Shown: positions 19,092 through 28,507, counted from the first letter of the stretch. The stretch is DNA of 64,000 nt from Verrucomicrobiia bacterium (GCA_011525685.1 WYBW01000022.1:124001-188000); one strand, 5' to 3'. The notes: generated from the letters alone by a model not told the origin. Program-made: numbers and translations.

Positions 19092-19682
19092 TCAGTGACC
19101 GCAACCGCACCCGGCAGTGGTGCAGGTCTCCCCCGCTGTCGCAATTGCGACCGGTTTCACGGCGGGAAAATCCACCACGGTGCGCGCGACGTGATTGGTG
19201 TAATTGGTGAAGATGTTCAGCGCGACGTTGGCAACAGTCTCGATAATCTCCGCGTTAGTTAAACCGGCGGTGCGCGCGGCTTGAAACTCCGCGTCGCTCA
19301 ATTCCCCTCGTTGCACGACGAGACTTCGCGCGAGGTTCAGGATGGCGTTGACGCGCGCGTCACTTGCCGTGGCAAGCCGCGCGGCATTGATCTCGCGCTC
19401 TGTCAGGCCGACCTTCCCGCCCACGAACGTGTGCGCGCTCCGGCAGTATTCGCAGTCGTTGATCTCGGCGACGGCAAGAGCGATTTGCTCGCGCACCCTG
19501 GTGTTGAGCACGCCGCCGGCGAGTGCCTGGCCGAAATTCAGGAAGCCCTCAAAGGCGGCGGGTGAATTGGCGAACACCCGGTAGAGATTCGGCACAGCGC
19601 CGACCTTGGCCTGCACGGCGTCGAAAAGTTGTTTTGCCTTGCCCGTGGCTTGGGCGGGATCGAGTGGAGTAATGCGTTTCAT
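19092..19682 (-). CDS. AhpD-like carboxymuconolactone decarboxylase-family peroxidase
   Basis: 196 residues. The catalytic CxxC-x3-H motif (Cys77-Glu-Tyr-Cys80, His84) is that of AhpD-type alkylhydroperoxidases, with family sequences PNLYRVFANSP and ALAVAEINDCEYC. A C-terminal tail CTTAGCGCGH adds three more cysteines and a histidine, which could bind metal. It is the first gene of a five-gene detoxification operon, divergent from a sigma-54 activator. A TGGCACG -24-like box lies about 62-78 bases upstream. Confidence 0.88.
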   Translation of the reverse strand: MKRITPLDPAQATGKAKQLFDAVQAKVGAVPNLYRVFANSPAAFEGFLNFGQALAGGVLNTRVREQIALAVAEINDCEYCRSAHTFVGGKVGLTEREINAARLATASDARVNAILNLARSLVVQRGELSDAEFQAARTAGLTNAEIIETVANVALNIFTNYTNHVARTVVDFPAVKPVAIATAGETCTTAGCGCGH

Positions 19683-19743
19683 GGTTTTCGTTTCGTATGT
19701 TGTTCTTGGTTCAATGCCGCATCATGCGGCGATGCACTCCCTA

Positions 19744-19760
19744 TCACACGAGGCGTGCCA
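19744..19760 (-). promoter_or_regulatory. Near-match sigma-54 promoter for the AhpD-like operon
   Basis: Read on the minus strand the site is TGGCACGCCTCGTGTGA. The -24 box TGGCACG is perfect, and ten bases after GG comes GT where the consensus has GC. It lies in the gap between the detoxification operon and a divergent sigma-54-dependent activator gene, about 60 bases upstream of the first ATG. One mismatch at the -12 box keeps this a candidate only. Confidence 0.5.
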
Positions 19761-19828
19761 AACCATCTGAAGTGCCGGAACACACTAAAACATAGTCGTT
19801 TGTGTATTTGATAGTTGTCGTCAGGCAG

Positions 19829-19844
19829 CTACGAAGTGTCGTAG
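19829..19844. promoter_or_regulatory. Candidate activator-binding palindrome
   Basis: CTACGAAGTGTCGTAG: perfect six-base arms around four bases, about 70-85 bases upstream of the -24-like box and 50 bases before the activator start. Another CTCGTAG occurs at about 19875. Position and symmetry fit an upstream activating sequence for the GAF-AAA-Fis protein, possibly also autoregulatory. Confidence 0.45.
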
Positions 19845-19893
19845 ATTACGAAAGCTCGTTGCGATTGAATGCGAACTCTCGTAGTTTGCGCCC

Positions 19894-21486
<1,593 letters not shown>

Positions 21487-21546
21487 CTCACGCCGCACCC
21501 ACTCGCGTGCTTTCGCTCTCAAAATAAATTCACTGGGAGGCTTTAC

Positions 21547-21942
21547 ATGCGAACCTCATTCCCTATATTCACCCGTATGGGTGAATATGATGACAGGCTT
21601 GATGGCGTCTTCTCCGCGTTGGCGCATCCGGCCCGGCGGAAGATGCTTGAACTGCTGTCCGCCGGAGATCGGTGCGTCACCGAGCTGGCCGACAGTTTTC
21701 CCGGCGCGCTGAACGTCGTCTCCAAGCACGTCAAATACCTGGAAAGTGCCGGGCTGGTGAAGCGGCAGCGCCAGGGGCGTGTCCACCATTTGAAATTGCA
21801 GGCCGCTCCGCTGGCAGATGCCGCGGAATTCATCGAACGCTACCGCACACGATGGGAACGCCAGTTCGACCGACTGGGGAACTACCTGGACGAACTGCAA
21901 GGAAAGAAGACCCGAAATGCCAAATCCAAAACCAACACTTGA
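21547..21942 (+). CDS. ArsR-family transcriptional repressor
   Basis: 131 residues with a winged helix: ALAHPARRKMLELLSAGDRCVTELAD, then NVVSKHVKYLESAGLVKRQRQGRVHHLKL. No metal-binding CxC or DxH site is seen, which fits the subgroup paired with SRPBCC proteins. A strong Shine-Dalgarno (GGGAGG, 6-7 bases before) supports ATG 21547, though ATG 21577 also precedes the domain. A 24-bp palindrome overlaps the first codons and is probably its operator. The SRPBCC gene overlaps the 3' end by 26 bases. Confidence 0.9.
   Translation: MRTSFPIFTRMGEYDDRLDGVFSALAHPARRKMLELLSAGDRCVTELADSFPGALNVVSKHVKYLESAGLVKRQRQGRVHHLKLQAAPLADAAEFIERYRTRWERQFDRLGNYLDELQGKKTRNAKSKTNT
21565..21588. promoter_or_regulatory. 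Perfect palindrome, likely ArsR operator
   Basis: ATATTCACCC-GTAT-GGGTGAATAT: ten-base perfect arms with a 4-base centre. It lies inside codons 7-14 of the ArsR frame if translation starts at 21547, or over the start codon if it starts at 21577. The form matches the inverted repeats bound by ArsR-type winged-helix dimers; autoregulation is inferred. Confidence 0.7.
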
Positions 21943-22408
21943 AGCAAGGCTCGTCCGACGTTTCGCAAGTCCGATTTCCTTGGTTTACCAAGTATGGACG
22001 CGGCCCGAACATCTGGAGCGATGGCTGTCGCCAGCCGATGATATTCGGATGCAAGTCGTGGAATTCGATTTTCGCGCGGGCGGCGACTATCACTTACGAT
22101 ACACGTGGGGCGACGAAGGCGTGTTTCCGGTGCGCGGGCGATTCCTCACGATTCAGCCGGAGAAGAGTCTGATCTTCTCGTGGTTGCCCCAGCCGCCCGA
22201 TCCCGACGCGGGCAAGGAAACGATGGTTTCTGTCTGGTTTCGTCCCTGCCCGAATGGTGAAACCGAAGTCGAAGTGCGGCATACGCTCTTTCCTGATGAA
22301 CCAATGCGAGCCCGTCATCAGGAGGGCTGGACTGGCACGCTGGACCGCCTTGGGAGGCTGTTGGCGTTGCCGGAATGGGCTCACTACAAGTTCAACAAAC
22401 CCCAATGA
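21917..22408 (+). CDS. SRPBCC (AHSA1/CalC-type) domain protein
   Basis: 163 residues of the AHSA1-like START-fold family: ARLVRRFASPISLVYQVWTRPEHLERWLSP at the N-terminus, then GDYHLRYTWGDEGVFPVRGRF, and the family C-terminal HQEGWTGTLDRLGRLL. It makes a hydrophobic ligand cavity with no fixed reaction. The ATG at 21917 lies inside the ArsR gene (26-base overlap), so the two are translationally coupled, a very common ArsR-SRPBCC pair. Confidence 0.9.
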   Translation: MPNPKPTLEARLVRRFASPISLVYQVWTRPEHLERWLSPADDIRMQVVEFDFRAGGDYHLRYTWGDEGVFPVRGRFLTIQPEKSLIFSWLPQPPDPDAGKETMVSVWFRPCPNGETEVEVRHTLFPDEPMRARHQEGWTGTLDRLGRLLALPEWAHYKFNKPQ

Positions 22409-22422
22409 AAGGACAACAACCC

Positions 22423-22776
22423 ATGAGCAATACGGAAATTCTGAAGCGCTACTACGCGGCAATGGAGCAACACGACTGGACGACGAAGCGCAGTTTGATG
22501 TGCGACGACTTGCGATTTCGCGGCCCGCTAATGCAGGCCAACTCGGCGGACGAACTCCTCGCGAACGTCAAACAGTTCGACTGCGCCGTGCGATTTGAAG
22601 ATGTGGAAATGATCGAGAAAGGCGATATGGTAATGTCGTTCTTCACGTTCAACATCTCGAAACCGTTCGAGGGTAAATTCCGCATGGCGGAACGGGTTCA
22701 GTTTCGGCAGGGCAAGGTGCAGTCGTCGGAATTGCTTTATGATGCGCGGGCGTTTCCCGAAATGAAGCCAGCCTGA
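22423..22776 (+). CDS. SnoaL/NTF2-like protein
   Basis: 117 residues with an NTF2-like fold: ILKRYYAAMEQHDWTTKRSLMCDDLRFRGP at the N-terminus and a closing strand pair ERVQFRQGKVQSSELLYDARAF. No catalytic signature. The start at 22423 follows a GGA-containing leader 14 bases after the SRPBCC stop, placing it in the ArsR operon. Confidence 0.8.
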   Translation: MSNTEILKRYYAAMEQHDWTTKRSLMCDDLRFRGPLMQANSADELLANVKQFDCAVRFEDVEMIEKGDMVMSFFTFNISKPFEGKFRMAERVQFRQGKVQSSELLYDARAFPEMKPA

Positions 22777-22787
22777 ATGGTTGCTGT

Positions 22788-23135
22788 ATGGCTTACGACG
22801 AATCACTCGAACAGCGCGTCCGCCAGTTCTTCGACGCGAAGCGAATCAAGCACGAGGCGAAACGCATGATGGGCGGGCTGTGCTTCATGGTGAAAGGCAA
22901 GATGTGCGTGGGCGTCGAGAAAAACCGGCTGATGGCACGCATCGGCCCGGACGCTTATGACGACGCGCTCAAGCGAAAAGGATGTCGCCCGATGGATTTC
23001 ACCGGACGCCCCATGCGTGGATTCGTTTTCGTGGAGCTTGACGGTCTGAAATCGGAAAAGGACCTGGCCTACTGGCTGGAACTGGCGCTGGCCTACAATC
23101 CGGTCGCGAAGAAATCGGCGAAGCGCAAAGCGTAG
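22788..23135 (+). CDS. TfoX N-terminal domain-family protein
   Basis: 115 residues. The TfoX/Sxy N-domain pattern is clear: KRIKHEAKRMMGGLCFMVKGKMCVGVEKNRLMARIGPDAY and MDFTGRPMRGFVFVE. The C-terminal competence-related domain is absent, as in many small stand-alone relatives found near ArsR-SRPBCC pairs. The C-terminal tail is Lys-rich. Function unknown. It ends near a convergent anti-sigma-type gene. Confidence 0.87.
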   Translation: MAYDESLEQRVRQFFDAKRIKHEAKRMMGGLCFMVKGKMCVGVEKNRLMARIGPDAYDDALKRKGCRPMDFTGRPMRGFVFVELDGLKSEKDLAYWLELALAYNPVAKKSAKRKA

Positions 23136-23166
23136 CTGCGGCGTTACTGCTGCCGCCACAAGCACG

Positions 23167-23472
23167 TCACTTCGCGCTGTCCGCGAGCGCCTTTTCCAAC
23201 CGCGCCTTGGCTTCGGGTGAAAGGGAGTTTTCGGCAGCGTTCTTGTCTGGATCGGCGTAGCAGCCGAAGCCGCGCCGCAGCAGGTGGATTTGCTTTTCGT
23301 AACGGCGGCACAGGCCGCACATGCTCACGTGCAGCCGGATGGAGAGGCGTTTCCGCAAGGGCAACCGGCGGTCCATGCCTTGGGAGATCAGCTCGGAGAT
23401 GTCCTTGCAGGACGGCATGACGCGCGCCATGAGCCGCATCAGCGCGTAATTGGCTTTTCGGAGAAGGTTCAT
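23167..23472 (-). CDS. Zinc-finger (zf-HC2-like) putative anti-sigma factor
   Basis: 101 residues with the HxxxCxxC metal site of zinc anti-sigma factors (HVSMCGLCRRYE, about residues 48-59). No transmembrane helix is visible, so it would be a cytosolic ZAS-type protein. The sigma gene stop lies 16 bases upstream, so they form a sigma/anti-sigma pair. Confidence 0.82.
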   Translation of the reverse strand: MNLLRKANYALMRLMARVMPSCKDISELISQGMDRRLPLRKRLSIRLHVSMCGLCRRYEKQIHLLRRGFGCYADPDKNAAENSLSPEAKARLEKALADSAK

Positions 23473-23488
23473 CAGTTCGTTCTCCGCG

Positions 23489-24127
23489 TCATAGTTTCAA
23501 CCAGTTCTGCTCAAGACAGAGTCGCAGTTGCATCCGGGCGCGATGGAGCAGCACCCAAAAGTTGGATGGACTGACGCCGAGGATCTCTTGAATCTGTTCC
23601 GAGTCCGTTGCCTCCATTTCGCGAAGCATAAACGCGTCTGCGTGACGTGGTGGCAGCTTGTCGAGGCACTGTTTCAGCGCGGCCATGAATTCTTTCTGTT
23701 CCATTTGCGCTCCGGCGTCCGCGCCCCAATCCGCCGGCCCGGTTTCGGGATCATGCTTCCACAGTCCAAGTTCATCGAAGCGACCTTCCAGCTCCGGCGG
23801 CAGCGCATCGGTCGCGTTGACCGTGCGCTCGCGGGCCAGACGCCGGAAGTGATCCATGATTTTGTGTTTGAGAATTCCGGTCAGCCAACTGCGCTCGGTG
23901 GATTGCCCGGAGAAGCGCTCCTTGCCTTGAAACGCCGCCAGCAACGTATCCTGCACCAGGTCTTCCGCCACGGTTTCGTTGCGGACACGGATGAGCGCGT
24001 AGCGAAAGAGGTAATTGCCGTGCTCCTCAACCCAGGTCTTCGGATCGGACAAGCGTGACGAAAGAGACGACGCGGCTTTTCTTGCCGTTTCTCGTGGCGA
24101 CGTGGCCGCCGTCAGTTCTTCGCTCAT
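23489..24127 (-). CDS. ECF-type RNA polymerase sigma factor with zinc-finger partner
   Basis: 212 residues. Region 2: YLFRYALIRVRNETVAEDLVQDTLLAAFQG and SWLTGILKHKIMDHFRR. Region 4: CLDKLPPRHADAFMLREMEATDSEQIQEILGVSPSNFWVLLHRARMQL. The start MSEELTA at 24127 was chosen; the longer frame adds a non-conserved 26-residue lead. The last residues and length match sigma factors paired with zf-HC2 proteins, and such a gene follows. It may control its neighbours or distant genes. Confidence 0.9.
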   Translation of the reverse strand: MSEELTAATSPRETARKAASSLSSRLSDPKTWVEEHGNYLFRYALIRVRNETVAEDLVQDTLLAAFQGKERFSGQSTERSWLTGILKHKIMDHFRRLARERTVNATDALPPELEGRFDELGLWKHDPETGPADWGADAGAQMEQKEFMAALKQCLDKLPPRHADAFMLREMEATDSEQIQEILGVSPSNFWVLLHRARMQLRLCLEQNWLKL

Positions 24128-24205
24128 CGCACGAAAGAATAGGACTACGGCATGAAACTGGAAAGCGGTTTCACGGGCGGCGATGGTTTGTGCAAATGTC
24201 GGCAC

Positions 24206-24670
24206 TCACAGGTGAGAGACGCCAGTTCGCGAGATATTGCAGTCAAGTTGACGCTCTGCGCCGTCGCCCGTTGGCCTGGCTCGGTTGGTGGACAAGCCGG
24301 GGCAAGCCCATTCGACTTTCCGGCGCGTGAACAGGATCAGCTCCGCAAGGTTGCCACAGGCTTTGATTTCGTCGGATTCAATCAACAACTCCAGACCGTT
24401 GCCCCGCTCCACGAGCACGGCGGGCAGACGGATGTCCTTCTGTGGATACGCAGTGCGGAACTCCTGACGGTAGTAGAACACCAACGAACAACCGAGTGAT
24501 TCGAGGAAGTGCTTCCACTCCCGGTGCATTCCCCGAACGCTGTATGTGTAGATGCAGAGCGAACACTCGTATGTTGCCGGCGAAAAAATCCGGTGTGCCG
24601 TCGCGGCAATGGCGTTGAACAGGCCATCGTCGGCGTTGTAAACGAAGACAAGCTTCGGCGGCGGATTCAT
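24206..24670 (-). CDS. Conserved hypothetical protein with N-terminal NADDGLFN motif
   Basis: 154 residues. The first 120 or so form an ordered alpha/beta-looking domain (KLVFVYNADDGLFNAIAATAHRIFSP, then YECSLCIYTY, MHREWKHFLESLG and EFRTAYP). I have a vague memory of this pattern in small uncharacterised bacterial proteins, but no function is known to me. The last 30 residues look disordered. It lies 54 bases after the CBM48 gene and 78 before the sigma gene, so co-transcription is possible. Confidence 0.7.
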   Translation of the reverse strand: MNPPPKLVFVYNADDGLFNAIAATAHRIFSPATYECSLCIYTYSVRGMHREWKHFLESLGCSLVFYYRQEFRTAYPQKDIRLPAVLVERGNGLELLIESDEIKACGNLAELILFTRRKVEWACPGLSTNRARPTGDGAERQLDCNISRTGVSHL

Positions 24671-24724
24671 GGGAAGCGATGGTGTGACGCGGATTTCAAT
24701 ATCCGCCTTCGAGTGCGGCGGTGC

Positions 24725-25036
24725 TCACTGCACCAGAATTTCGCAATTGCACGAGCCGAAGGGATTCGCCTGGCGACCGCAGGCGTTCGGGTCGTCCACC
24801 CAAAGCCCGTCCACGACGAAACGGTATTGATGCGGCCCGGGCGTGAGCGGCACGCGCACCCGCCAATGGCCGTTGGTTTCTCTCCGCAATGGGAGGCTGC
24901 CGGTTGCCCATTCATTGAAGTCGCCAGCCAGATGCACGCTTTTCGCGGTGGCCGACTCGAAGTGGAATTCGACTTCGCGCAGGCTTCGGACCGCTGATGG
25001 TTTGGTTGTTCGGTGATTGCGATGATTGTTTGCCAT
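24725..25036 (-). CDS. Stand-alone CBM48 (glycogen-binding/isoamylase N-type) protein
   Basis: 103 residues, nearly all one early-set beta-sandwich: VEFHFESATAKSVHLAGDFNEWATGSLPL, then HWRVRVPLTPGPHQYRFVVDGLWVDDPNA, the AMPK-beta/CBM48 signature including GDFNEW. Such domains bind glycogen-like glucans or serve as protein-protein scaffolds. A related CBM48 domain is fused to a thioredoxin-like domain at 32940-33587. No catalytic part is present. Confidence 0.88.
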   Translation of the reverse strand: MANNHRNHRTTKPSAVRSLREVEFHFESATAKSVHLAGDFNEWATGSLPLRRETNGHWRVRVPLTPGPHQYRFVVDGLWVDDPNACGRQANPFGSCNCEILVQ

Positions 25037-25220
25037 ATAGAATGAGTGTTGCGGTTACGGTTTACGGTCGGCGCAGTTCGGAACAGCAAAAGCCCGTGCG
25101 TCTGACCTCAATTCTGAGAGAGATGATGGCGGGTGGATATTCCGGGAAAAGGTCAGTGACGGGGCGCACTCCACGGTCGGCAGCACAATCTGTAACCTTC
25201 ATTTGACGAGCGGCGTCATG

Positions 25221-25238
25221 TATGTAAGCGGTTACATA
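25221..25238. promoter_or_regulatory. Palindromic operator at the MarR start
   Basis: TATGTAA-GCGG-TTACATA: seven-base perfect arms ending one base before the ATG of the MarR gene. MarR dimers bind such inverted repeats, so autorepression by blocking RNA polymerase or the ribosome start region is likely. Confidence 0.7.
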
Positions 25239-25239
25239 T

Positions 25240-25776
25240 ATGAGCACGTCCCCGATTTCCACGCCGCCGGTCGAACTGGTCCGCCGCCTCGCCCGCACCT
25301 GGGAGGCATTGCAGCCGCTGATTGCACGTTCGCTGGTCGCCGAGGGCCTGGGCGCGCGTGTGCGGCCCGGCATGGGGCTGGTGCTGTTCGCGCTGTTCGA
25401 GGAGGACGGACGCTTGATTGGCGACATCGCGCGGCGCGGACATGTTTCCCACGTGGCGGCGCTTCAACTCGTCTCGCGCATGGAGGCGGAGGGGTTGGTG
25501 AAACGTCGCGATTGCGCCGAAGACGGTCGGGCCACGCGGGTCTGGCTCACACCGGCGGGGCGCGGGCTAGAAGCCAGGATGCAAGCGGCCAGCCGGCGCA
25601 ATCGCGAGGTGCTGGTCAAACTCCTCGGTCTGGACGATGCGCTCACACTCAACAATCTCCTTGGCCGATTACTTGATGGGCTGGCCGCCGAAAACGCCGC
25701 TGCGAGCGGGGCAAGCTCCCGCGACAAATCGCCCGCAGGGCGCGATGCAAACACAAAGCGAAAGACTCGATCATGA
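25240..25776 (+). CDS. MarR-family transcriptional regulator
   Basis: 178 residues with the MarR winged helix: LFEEDGRLIGDIARRGHVSHVAALQLVSRMEAEGLVKRRDCAEDGRATRVWLTPAGR. The C-terminal tail (about 150-178) is rich in Ala, Ser, Arg and Lys and coincides with GC-rich palindromic repeat sequence, so it is probably acquired rather than ancestral. The stop overlaps the start of the secreted esterase gene (ATGA), indicating coupling with it. The palindrome immediately upstream suggests autoregulation. Confidence 0.9.
   Translation: MSTSPISTPPVELVRRLARTWEALQPLIARSLVAEGLGARVRPGMGLVLFALFEEDGRLIGDIARRGHVSHVAALQLVSRMEAEGLVKRRDCAEDGRATRVWLTPAGRGLEARMQAASRRNREVLVKLLGLDDALTLNNLLGRLLDGLAAENAAASGASSRDKSPAGRDANTKRKTRS
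25695..25745 (+). repeat. GC-rich palindromic repeat inside the MarR 3' end
   Basis: Contains AGCGGGGCAAGCTCCCGCG and the hairpin CGCCC-GCA-GGGCG (25730-25742). The wording is that of dispersed REP-like repeats, read through in frame to make the protein's C-terminal tail. Confidence 0.6.
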
Positions 25777-27422
25777 AATCATTCTTCCACAGTCCCGCCA
25801 GGGCTCTCACAGCCACTGTCATTGCGATATTCACAATGGCCTTTGCCTGCCGGGCGCAAATCATGGCAGATGCGTGGGTCAAACCGCCCGTCACTGCCGA
25901 GCGATTACAGCAACGCACCTTCGACAGCGCGGCGGCGAAGGCGAAGGTCAGCTTTCTCATCTACACGCCCGCAGAATACGACACCGCGACGAACGCCCGC
26001 TTCCCCGTGCTTTATTGGCTGCACGGCGTTGGCGGCGGACAGCAAGGCGTGGCCGACATGGTGCGCCGCTTCGACGCCGCCATCCACGCGGGCAAGACGC
26101 CGCCCATGCTGGTCGTGTTCGTCAATGGCCTCACCGAAAGCATGTGGTGCGACTCGAAGGACGGCAAAGCTCCGGTGGAGACGGTGTTCATCAAGGAACT
26201 CATTCCGCAGGTTGACGCCAGTTTCCGCACCATTGCGGCCCGCGAAGGCCGGATCATCGAGGGCTTCAGCATGGGCGGGTTTGGCGCGGCCCGGCTCGGC
26301 TTCAAGTATCCCGAAACATTCGGCGCGGTCTCGATGCTGGCGGGGGCGTTGCACAACGAAACCACTCTCCAGCAGCGGCGCAGCTCCATCTTCAAAAACA
26401 TTTTCAGTGGCGATGTGGAGTATTTCAAAGCCCAAAGCCCGTGGACGCTCGCGGAACAAAGCGTCGCCGGGAAAGCCAGGCTGAAAATCCGGCAGGTTGT
26501 CGGCGACCGCGATCAAACGCTCGCCTACAATCGCAACTTCGATGCGCACCTCACGCGGCTCGGCATCGCACACGAGTTCACCGTGCTTCCCGGCATCGGC
26601 CACACGCCGAATCCGCTCTATGACGCATTGGGCGAGGCGAACTGGAAGTTTTACCGCGAGGTCTTCGGCCAGGTGGAGCGCGGCGTTCACGCCGCTTCAC
26701 CGTCGGAAGGAACAGACGCGCACCCCAACAATTCCGCGACCAATAACTTTGCTGCGTCGAAGCGGGCTGAAGCCCGCGCTCCGGGGGCGGCGCGGAATTC
26801 CGTCGCAGCCGTCCCCCGTTCGCGGGATGGCCGCCAGCGCCGGATGCAGCAGCGCGTCGAATCACAAGGCATTCAATCCGGCGATGGCGTGACGGACGCC
26901 GAGGTCTTCACGCTCGATGGCAAAGCCGTTCGTCTTTCGTCGCTGTGGCGCGACAAGCCGTTGGTATTGGTAACGGCGTCTTTGACCTGCCCGGTCTCGG
27001 TGCGGGAGTGTCCTTCGTTGGCGGAATTGAAAGCGAAGCACGACCCGCGCGCGAACTTCGCGGTGCTCTATGTCAAGGAAGCGCACCCGGCCGCATCCGA
27101 CCAGCCCGTGCGCGCGCCGTCGCGGGACGGGGGCGCGGTGGCGAGCGGCGTGGGGGCGGCGACTCAACCCGCGACTCTCGCAGAGAGACTCAAGTTGGCG
27201 TCCGCGTTCGCCAGGAATTTCTCGGGTGACGCGCCCGTCTATGTCGCGGACATCGGTAATGAACTGGCGCAGCGCCTGGGCACTGGCCCGAACACCGGCC
27301 TGCTCATCCACACCAACGGCGTTCTCAAGTTGAAACAAGGCTGGTTCAAAGCTTCGGAAATGTCCGAAGCCGTGGGCAAGCTGCTCGGCGAACCAGCGCC
27401 GGCCAAATCTCGCATGCCATGA
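25773..27422 (+). CDS. Secreted alpha/beta-hydrolase (esterase D-type) fused to a deiodinase/redoxin-like domain
   Basis: 549 residues. A signal peptide (about 1-28) precedes an esterase D-like hydrolase (about 45-305) with the nucleophile elbow GFSMGGFG, an Asp in the GDRDQTLAY region and a His in GIGHTPNPLY. A linker of about 60 residues is made of palindromic repeat sequence. A C-terminal thioredoxin-fold domain (about 370-540) has TASLTCPVSVRECPSL and FAVLYVKEAHP, resembling iodothyronine deiodinase-like redoxins with two Cys. The fusion appears to have formed, or its linker been lengthened, through repeats. The substrate is unknown. It overlaps MarR upstream and the next esterase downstream. 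Confidence 0.82.
   Translation: MKSFFHSPARALTATVIAIFTMAFACRAQIMADAWVKPPVTAERLQQRTFDSAAAKAKVSFLIYTPAEYDTATNARFPVLYWLHGVGGGQQGVADMVRRFDAAIHAGKTPPMLVVFVNGLTESMWCDSKDGKAPVETVFIKELIPQVDASFRTIAAREGRIIEGFSMGGFGAARLGFKYPETFGAVSMLAGALHNETTLQQRRSSIFKNIFSGDVEYFKAQSPWTLAEQSVAGKARLKIRQVVGDRDQTLAYNRNFDAHLTRLGIAHEFTVLPGIGHTPNPLYDALGEANWKFYREVFGQVERGVHAASPSEGTDAHPNNSATNNFAASKRAEARAPGAARNSVAAVPRSRDGRQRRMQQRVESQGIQSGDGVTDAEVFTLDGKAVRLSSLWRDKPLVLVTASLTCPVSVRECPSLAELKAKHDPRANFAVLYVKEAHPAASDQPVRAPSRDGGAVASGVGAATQPATLAERLKLASAFARNFSGDAPVYVADIGNELAQRLGTGPNTGLLIHTNGVLKLKQGWFKASEMSEAVGKLLGEPAPAKSRMP
26680..26830 (+). repeat. Palindromic repeats forming the linker of the esterase-redoxin fusion
   Basis: Two clear hairpins in frame inside the gene: GCGGCGT-TC-ACGCCGC at 26680-26695 and GCGGGCT-GA-AGCCCGC at 26762-26777. 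The sequence between them is repeat-like (CCGTCGGAAGGAACAGACGC). Together they encode the low-complexity Ala/Arg/Ser linker. Confidence 0.75.
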
Positions 27423-28507
27423 AATTCTCCATGACTTGGTTGATTGCGCTGGTAACATTCGCGGGCACGCTGCCACTCCTGGCCTTGAACGGCACGGTGC
27501 AACCGCTCACGTTCACCGGCCCGGTGCTCGGCAACACGGTTCGGTTTAGCCTTTACCTGCCGCCGGGATACGCCAGCCCCGGCAACACGAACCGTTACCC
27601 GGTCGTCTATCACCTGCACGGCATCGGTGGCTCGTCCGGCGGTCAGCAGACAAATCAAGTGCCGGCCAACCACGAACTCGCCGTAGCCGCCGGACTCATC
27701 GAGCCTTGCCTCATTGTGTTCCCTGATGGTTACAACAACAGCATGTGGGCCGACAGCGTCAGCATGGCCAAGCCCGCCGAGACGGACGTGATGCAGCAAT
27801 TGATTCCCCATGTGGATGAGAACTATCGCACGCTCGGCACGCGCAGTCGGCGGGCGATCACCGGCTTCTCGATGGGCGGATTTGGCGCGGCGAAATTCGC
27901 GGCCAAGTTTCCCGACACGTTCGCCGCCTGCGTGATTTACGACGGCGCGTTGCACACCTGGACAACGCTCAATGCGAACCATCCCGACATCGTGGCGGAA
28001 ATCTTCAACGGCAGCGAAGCCGCGTTCAACCAGTTCAGTCCGTGGACGTGGACGACAACGAACGCGATGCAACTGCGCGCCGAGATGCGCTTCCGGCAGG
28101 TGGTGGCCGCGCTCACGGTCTATGGCCGCCCGTGGCGCGATTTCGTGCGCGTCACCAATGCCATCGCCGAGCCATACATCGAAACCGGCCTGCCCCATTC
28201 CCTCGGGCCGATCCTCGACGCCGAGGGCACGAACTCGTGGCACTACCTCGCGCAAGCATTTGCTGCCGCGTCCGCCCCGCCGCTGACGCCGGTTGTGCTG
28301 CCGGGTGGAACGAACGTGTCGCTGACCTGGCCCAGCGTGCCAGACGAGCGTTTCGATGTGCGACGCGCCGCGTCGCTCGCCGCGCCCGTCGTGTGGCAAA
28401 CGCTCGTCACCAACTGGCCCGCCAGCGCCACGACCACGACGGAATTCACCCACACCAACGCGCTGCTCGCGCCCACCGGCTTTTACCACATCGAAAGAAA
28501 ACCATGA
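27419..28507 (+). CDS. Secreted esterase D-like alpha/beta-hydrolase
   Basis: 362 residues with a signal peptide (about 1-22), FSLYLPPGYASPGNTNRYPVVYHLHGIGG, and the nucleophile elbow GFSMGGFG (also found in the preceding protein). A C-terminal beta-rich domain (about 285-362) with LTWPSVPDERFDVRRA and a final FYHIER resembles small C-terminal modules seen on exported proteins of such bacteria. It is a tandem paralogue of the previous hydrolase; the start overlaps the stop of the earlier gene. Likely exported; substrates could be acetylated or feruloylated polysaccharides (inference). Confidence 0.85.
   Translation: MKFSMTWLIALVTFAGTLPLLALNGTVQPLTFTGPVLGNTVRFSLYLPPGYASPGNTNRYPVVYHLHGIGGSSGGQQTNQVPANHELAVAAGLIEPCLIVFPDGYNNSMWADSVSMAKPAETDVMQQLIPHVDENYRTLGTRSRRAITGFSMGGFGAAKFAAKFPDTFAACVIYDGALHTWTTLNANHPDIVAEIFNGSEAAFNQFSPWTWTTTNAMQLRAEMRFRQVVAALTVYGRPWRDFVRVTNAIAEPYIETGLPHSLGPILDAEGTNSWHYLAQAFAAASAPPLTPVVLPGGTNVSLTWPSVPDERFDVRRAASLAAPVVWQTLVTNWPASATTTTEFTHTNALLAPTGFYHIERKP

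Noticed and set aside
23138-23156. Hairpin GCGGC-N9-GCCGC between convergent TfoX and anti-sigma genes
   Set aside because: Short arms and no T tract; not strong enough to call a terminator.
28042-28503. Upstream extension of the two-sandwich exported protein
   Set aside because: The extension overlaps the esterase gene in another frame and lacks a signal peptide; the start at 28504 gives one and couples by ATGA.
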